Shown here piece by piece: positions 6,952 through 9,276 of a stretch of DNA of 9,276 nucleotides (the stretch's first letter is position 1; every line of letters starts with the position of its first letter). Source of the stretch: Acidobacteriota bacterium. Lineage in GTDB: Bacteria; Acidobacteriota; Vicinamibacteria; Vicinamibacterales; UBA8438. The notes under the pieces were generated by a model. It searched no databases. It saw only the letters and a program-made list of their open reading frames with translations, and was not told the DNA's origin. A program made the position numbers and the translations under genes. The stretch spans positions 1 to 9,276 of the forward strand of contig WTGR01000373.1 of the NCBI GenBank assembly GCA_011523485.1, written 5' to 3'.

Positions 6952-7735
6952 AACTCGCGTCAGCCTGCGCAGGGCGACGCCCGCCGCACCCCCCGGCGAG
7001 CAGGCCCGGGAGCTCGGCGAGCGTCCGGATCACCGGCACGCCGTCCACGTTCTCCGGCGCCTGTCCGGATCGGACGAGCAGCACCGCCGCCATGCCCACC
7101 CGGCGGGCCCCCGCGATGTCGTGGATCATGCTGTCGCCCACCATGACCCCGTCCGACGCGGAGGTCCCGATGCGGTCGAGAGCGGCGCGAAAGATGCTCG
7201 GGTGCGGCTTCAGGTAGCCGTGGTCCGACGACGACACCGCGGCGGTGATGAACGGCTCCAACGCGAAGTGGGACTGGAACGAGTCCAGGCAGCGGTGCGT
7301 GTTGGAGATCAGGCCGATGCGGTAGCCGGCCGCGTGCAGGGCCGCGAGCGTCGGCGACACGTCGTCGTAGAGCGTGAAGTGGTGACACAGGGCCCACTCG
7401 TCGTAAATCTGGAGCGAGCAGGCCTCGATGCCCTCGCCGACCGCGCCCATCCGGATCAGAACGCGCGACACGTAGCGCAGAAACGGCTCCGGCCGGTAGG
7501 CGCCGTCCTGCAGCCGCTCGAGCTCCACGGAGGCGTCGCGCACCGCCTCCTCGAAACGGGACGCGTCGACCTCGAGACCGTGGCGCGCGGCGAAGTTCCT
7601 GTAGCCCTCGCCGTCGAAGGCGGGTCCGGGATGGATGAGGGTGAAGTCGACGTCGAAAAAGACGGCGTTGACGCGTCGCGCGGGGCCGTTGCGGGAGCGT
7701 GCGGCGTGCGGCGCGGGGGGCGTCCCGACCGGCAT
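6950..7735 (-). CDS. HAD-superfamily hydrolase (subfamily IA-like)
   Basis: This 261-aa cytoplasmic enzyme should hydrolyse a phosphate ester (or more rarely a C-halogen bond) through an aspartyl intermediate; the substrate is unknown. All four HAD motifs are present. Motif I is FFDVDFTL, with nucleophile D28, acid/base D30 and T32. Motif II is ISNT (S144). Motif III is K176 in YLKPHPSIF. Motif IV is VGDSMIHDIAG (D201, D206). The helical stretch between motifs I and II (about 35-125) is a C1 cap, as in subfamily IA. In motif I the usual glycine after the second Asp is Phe. The open frame extends to 7882, but that part overlaps ileS and lacks family similarity. ATG 7735 is preferred over ATG 7744 because a TATAAT (7748-7743) overlaps the latter and would place transcription start close to 7735. 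No Shine-Dalgarno precedes either. The gene is divergent from ileS and may be read through into the VWA gene. Confidence 0.85.
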   Translation of the reverse strand: MPVGTPPAPHAARSRNGPARRVNAVFFDVDFTLIHPGPAFDGEGYRNFAARHGLEVDASRFEEAVRDASVELERLQDGAYRPEPFLRYVSRVLIRMGAVGEGIEACSLQIYDEWALCHHFTLYDDVSPTLAALHAAGYRIGLISNTHRCLDSFQSHFALEPFITAAVSSSDHGYLKPHPSIFRAALDRIGTSASDGVMVGDSMIHDIAGARRVGMAAVLLVRSGQAPENVDGVPVIRTLAELPGLLAGGCGGRRPAQADAS

Positions 7736-7811
7736 GAGGACCATTATATTTGCACTACAATTGAAGCGAGTGGCGCCGCCCGCCCGCGTCGGCACCGCGC
7801 GCCGCCTCGCC
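7736..7811. promoter_or_regulatory. AT-rich divergent promoter island between HAD gene and ileS
   Basis: Bases 7741-7765 are strikingly AT-rich against the GC-rich surroundings. On the minus strand TATAAT (7748-7743) is a perfect -10 consensus for the HAD gene. On the plus strand TACAAT (7756-7761) matches five of six -10 positions for ileS and would start transcription near 7768, about 43 bases before the ileS ATG at 7812. No consensus -35 was found at 16-18 bp on either strand. There is no room for a T-box leader. Neither gene shows a Shine-Dalgarno sequence. Confidence 0.55.
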
Positions 7812-9276
7812 ATGCCCGACTGGAAAGAGACTCTGAACCTGCCGCGGACCGGCTTTCGGATGAAGGCCGGGTTGCCCGCCACCGAGCCGGACGCGATCGC
7901 CCGTTGGGAGGAGACGGATCTGTACGGCCGGATCCGGGAGCGGCGGCGCGGCGCGCCCCGTTACGTGCTCCACGATGGGCCGCCGTACGCCAACGGCGAG
8001 ATCCACGTCGGCACCGCGCTGAACAAGATCCTGAAGGACTTCATCGTCCGGGCCCGCACGATGGCCGGCTTCGACGCGCCCTACGTGCCCGGCTGGGACT
8101 GCCACGGGCTGCCGATCGAGCTGCGGGTGGACCGCGAGCTGGGCAAGCGCAAGCGGGACATGAGCGTGGCCGACGTGCGCCGAGAGTGCCGGCGGTACGC
8201 GGAGCGCTACATCGACGTTCAGCGCGCCGGCTTCAAGCGTCTCGGCGTGCTCGGCGACTGGGCCGCGCCGTACCAGACGATGCGCTACGCCTACCAGGCG
8301 ACCATCGTCCGCGCGCTGGGCCGGTTCGTCGAGCAGGGCCTCGTCTACCGCGGCAAGAAACCGGTGCACTGGTGCATCGGGTGCCGCACGGCGCTGGCCG
8401 AAGCCGAAGTCGAGTACGAACCCCACCGGTCGCCGTCGATCTTCGTGGAGTTCCCGCTCTCCACGGGGAGCGAGCCGGCGCTGCGCGCGCTGGCGCCGGC
8501 CCTGGCCGACCGCGCCGCGGGAGTGCTGATCTGGACGACGACGCCGTGGACGATTCCGTCGAACCTCGCCGTCGCCTTTCACCCCGAGGTGACCTACGGG
8601 GCATACGCGACCACGACGCAGGATGGAAGGGCGGGCGCCGTCATTCTGGCCGAGCCCCTGGCCGACCGCGTCGCCGGGCAGACCGGCCGGGTGCTGGAAG
8701 CTCCGCTCGCGACGTTCCGGGGAGCCGACCTGGAGGGGCTGCGGTTCCGGCATCCGCTGTACGACCGCGACTCGATCGCGGTACTGGCCGACTACGTGAC
8801 CCTCGAGCAGGGCACGGGAGCCGTGCACACCGCGCCGGGGCACGGCGCCGACGACTTCCATACGGGCGTCAGGTACGGCCTGGACGTCTACGCGCCGGTC
8901 GGACCGGGAGGTCGTTTCGCGGACGATGTGGGTCTTTTCGGCGGGATGGGCGTCTTCGAGTCCAACCCGCAGGTGGAAGCCGCCCTCGCCGAGCGGGGCC
9001 GGCTCTGGCGCCGCTCCGATGTGGAACACTCGTACCCCCACTGCTGGCGCTGCCACAAACCGGTCATCTTCCTCGCCACGTCGCAGTGGTTCATCGCGCT
9101 CGACCGGGGTCGACTGCGGCAGCGGGCGCTCGACGCCATCGCGCGAGTCAGGTGGTTTCCCGCCTGGGGAGAAGAGCGGATCCACAACATGGTGGCCAAC
9201 CGGCCCGACTGGTGCATCTCGCGGCAGCGCTCGTGGGGCGTGCCGATCCCGGCCCTCTACTGCACGTCGTGCGGCG
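7812..9276 (+). CDS. ileS: Isoleucyl-tRNA synthetase (3'-truncated by window end)
   Basis: This class I synthetase charges tRNA-Ile with isoleucine in the cytoplasm and edits mischarged valine. The window holds the first 488 residues of an expected 900-1000. The start MPDWKETLNLPRTGFRM aligns well with the E. coli-type N-terminus, which fixes ATG 7812 despite no visible Shine-Dalgarno. The Rossmann core has GPPYANGEIHVGTALN, where the HIGH signature reads HVGT (65-68), then YVPGWDCHGLPIE (91-103). A Cys pair CIGC (188-191) follows. The CP1 editing domain shows WTTTPWTIPSN (241-251) and GTGAVHTAPGHGADDF (334-349), with the conserved editing Asp at 347 or 348. Next come HCWRCHKPV and RPDWCISRQRSWG (464-476), where the chain returns to the catalytic core. 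The KMSKS loop, anticodon-binding domain and C-terminal zinc site lie beyond the window. In-frame upstream starts exist (GTG 7770, ATG 7734) but would add unconserved residues. Confidence 0.96.
   Translation, partial: MPDWKETLNLPRTGFRMKAGLPATEPDAIARWEETDLYGRIRERRRGAPRYVLHDGPPYANGEIHVGTALNKILKDFIVRARTMAGFDAPYVPGWDCHGLPIELRVDRELGKRKRDMSVADVRRECRRYAERYIDVQRAGFKRLGVLGDWAAPYQTMRYAYQATIVRALGRFVEQGLVYRGKKPVHWCIGCRTALAEAEVEYEPHRSPSIFVEFPLSTGSEPALRALAPALADRAAGVLIWTTTPWTIPSNLAVAFHPEVTYGAYATTTQDGRAGAVILAEPLADRVAGQTGRVLEAPLATFRGADLEGLRFRHPLYDRDSIAVLADYVTLEQGTGAVHTAPGHGADDFHTGVRYGLDVYAPVGPGGRFADDVGLFGGMGVFESNPQVEAALAERGRLWRRSDVEHSYPHCWRCHKPVIFLATSQWFIALDRGRLRQRALDAIARVRWFPAWGEERIHNMVANRPDWCISRQRSWGVPIPALYCTSCG

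Noticed and set aside
4311..7217. A 968-codon plus-strand open frame running across the glycosyltransferase 3' end, the gap and antisense to the VWA and HAD genes.
   Set aside because: The translation is Arg/Gly/Ala-rich without motifs, and it crosses three well-supported genes in other frames. It is a GC-rich shadow.
7733..7736. CATG carrying start codons for both strands, with ATG 7734 as an ileS start on the plus strand.
   Set aside because: The plus-strand extension from 7734 would add 26 unconserved residues and read through the predicted promoter island. The conserved N-terminus begins at 7812.
7736..7811. T-box or other riboswitch leader for ileS.
   Set aside because: The gap is under 80 bases and AT-rich in its first half, with no Specifier-loop hairpin, T-box core sequence or terminator/antiterminator pair.
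7755..9185. A 476-codon minus-strand frame opposite ileS.
   Set aside because: It is the antisense shadow of ileS, whose plus-strand translation matches isoleucyl-tRNA synthetase along its whole visible length.

Overview
The window reads as chromosomal, very GC-rich (roughly 70% by eye) bacterial DNA with six protein-coding genes, two of them cut by the window edges. Third codon positions are almost always G or C in every gene. No mobile element, CRISPR array, rRNA or tRNA gene was seen. The organism is most likely an acidobacterium, perhaps of the Vicinamibacteria type. That is an inference from three things: a secreted VWA protein resembling the 'VWFA-related Acidobacterial domain' family, the octaheme cytochrome-HEAT-TPR and glycosyltransferase-TPR proteins, and the base composition.

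Layout, left to right. (1) Bases 1-1154 (+): 3' part of a CCA-adding tRNA nucleotidyltransferase with an HD domain. (2) Bases 1234-3597 (-): an exported octaheme c-type cytochrome with HEAT-like and TPR modules, convergent with cca. (3) Bases 3706-5664 (+): a GT-C family membrane glycosyltransferase (GT39/ArnT-like) ending in five TPRs, divergent from the cytochrome across a 108-bp gap. (4) Bases 5883-6872 (-): a secreted VWA-domain protein, convergent with the glycosyltransferase. (5) Bases 6950-7735 (-): a HAD-superfamily hydrolase upstream of the VWA gene on the same strand, separated by 77 bp that hold a 19-bp tandem repeat. (6) Bases 7812-9276 (+): the 5' half of isoleucyl-tRNA synthetase, divergent from the HAD gene across a short AT-rich promoter island.

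The outer genes, cca and ileS, are tRNA-metabolism housekeeping genes. The inner four look like envelope and accessory functions: three products are predicted to be exported or membrane-bound. The cytochrome and the glycosyltransferase form a divergent pair, and each carries five TPR units in exact 34-residue register that probably lie in the periplasm. This is the most interesting architecture here, but both belong to recognisable protein types and no shared pathway is proven. I see no clear new defence or mobile system. The most checkable small-scale signals are the tandem dyad repeat upstream of the VWA gene and a consensus TATAAT placed so that the HAD mRNA would be leaderless.
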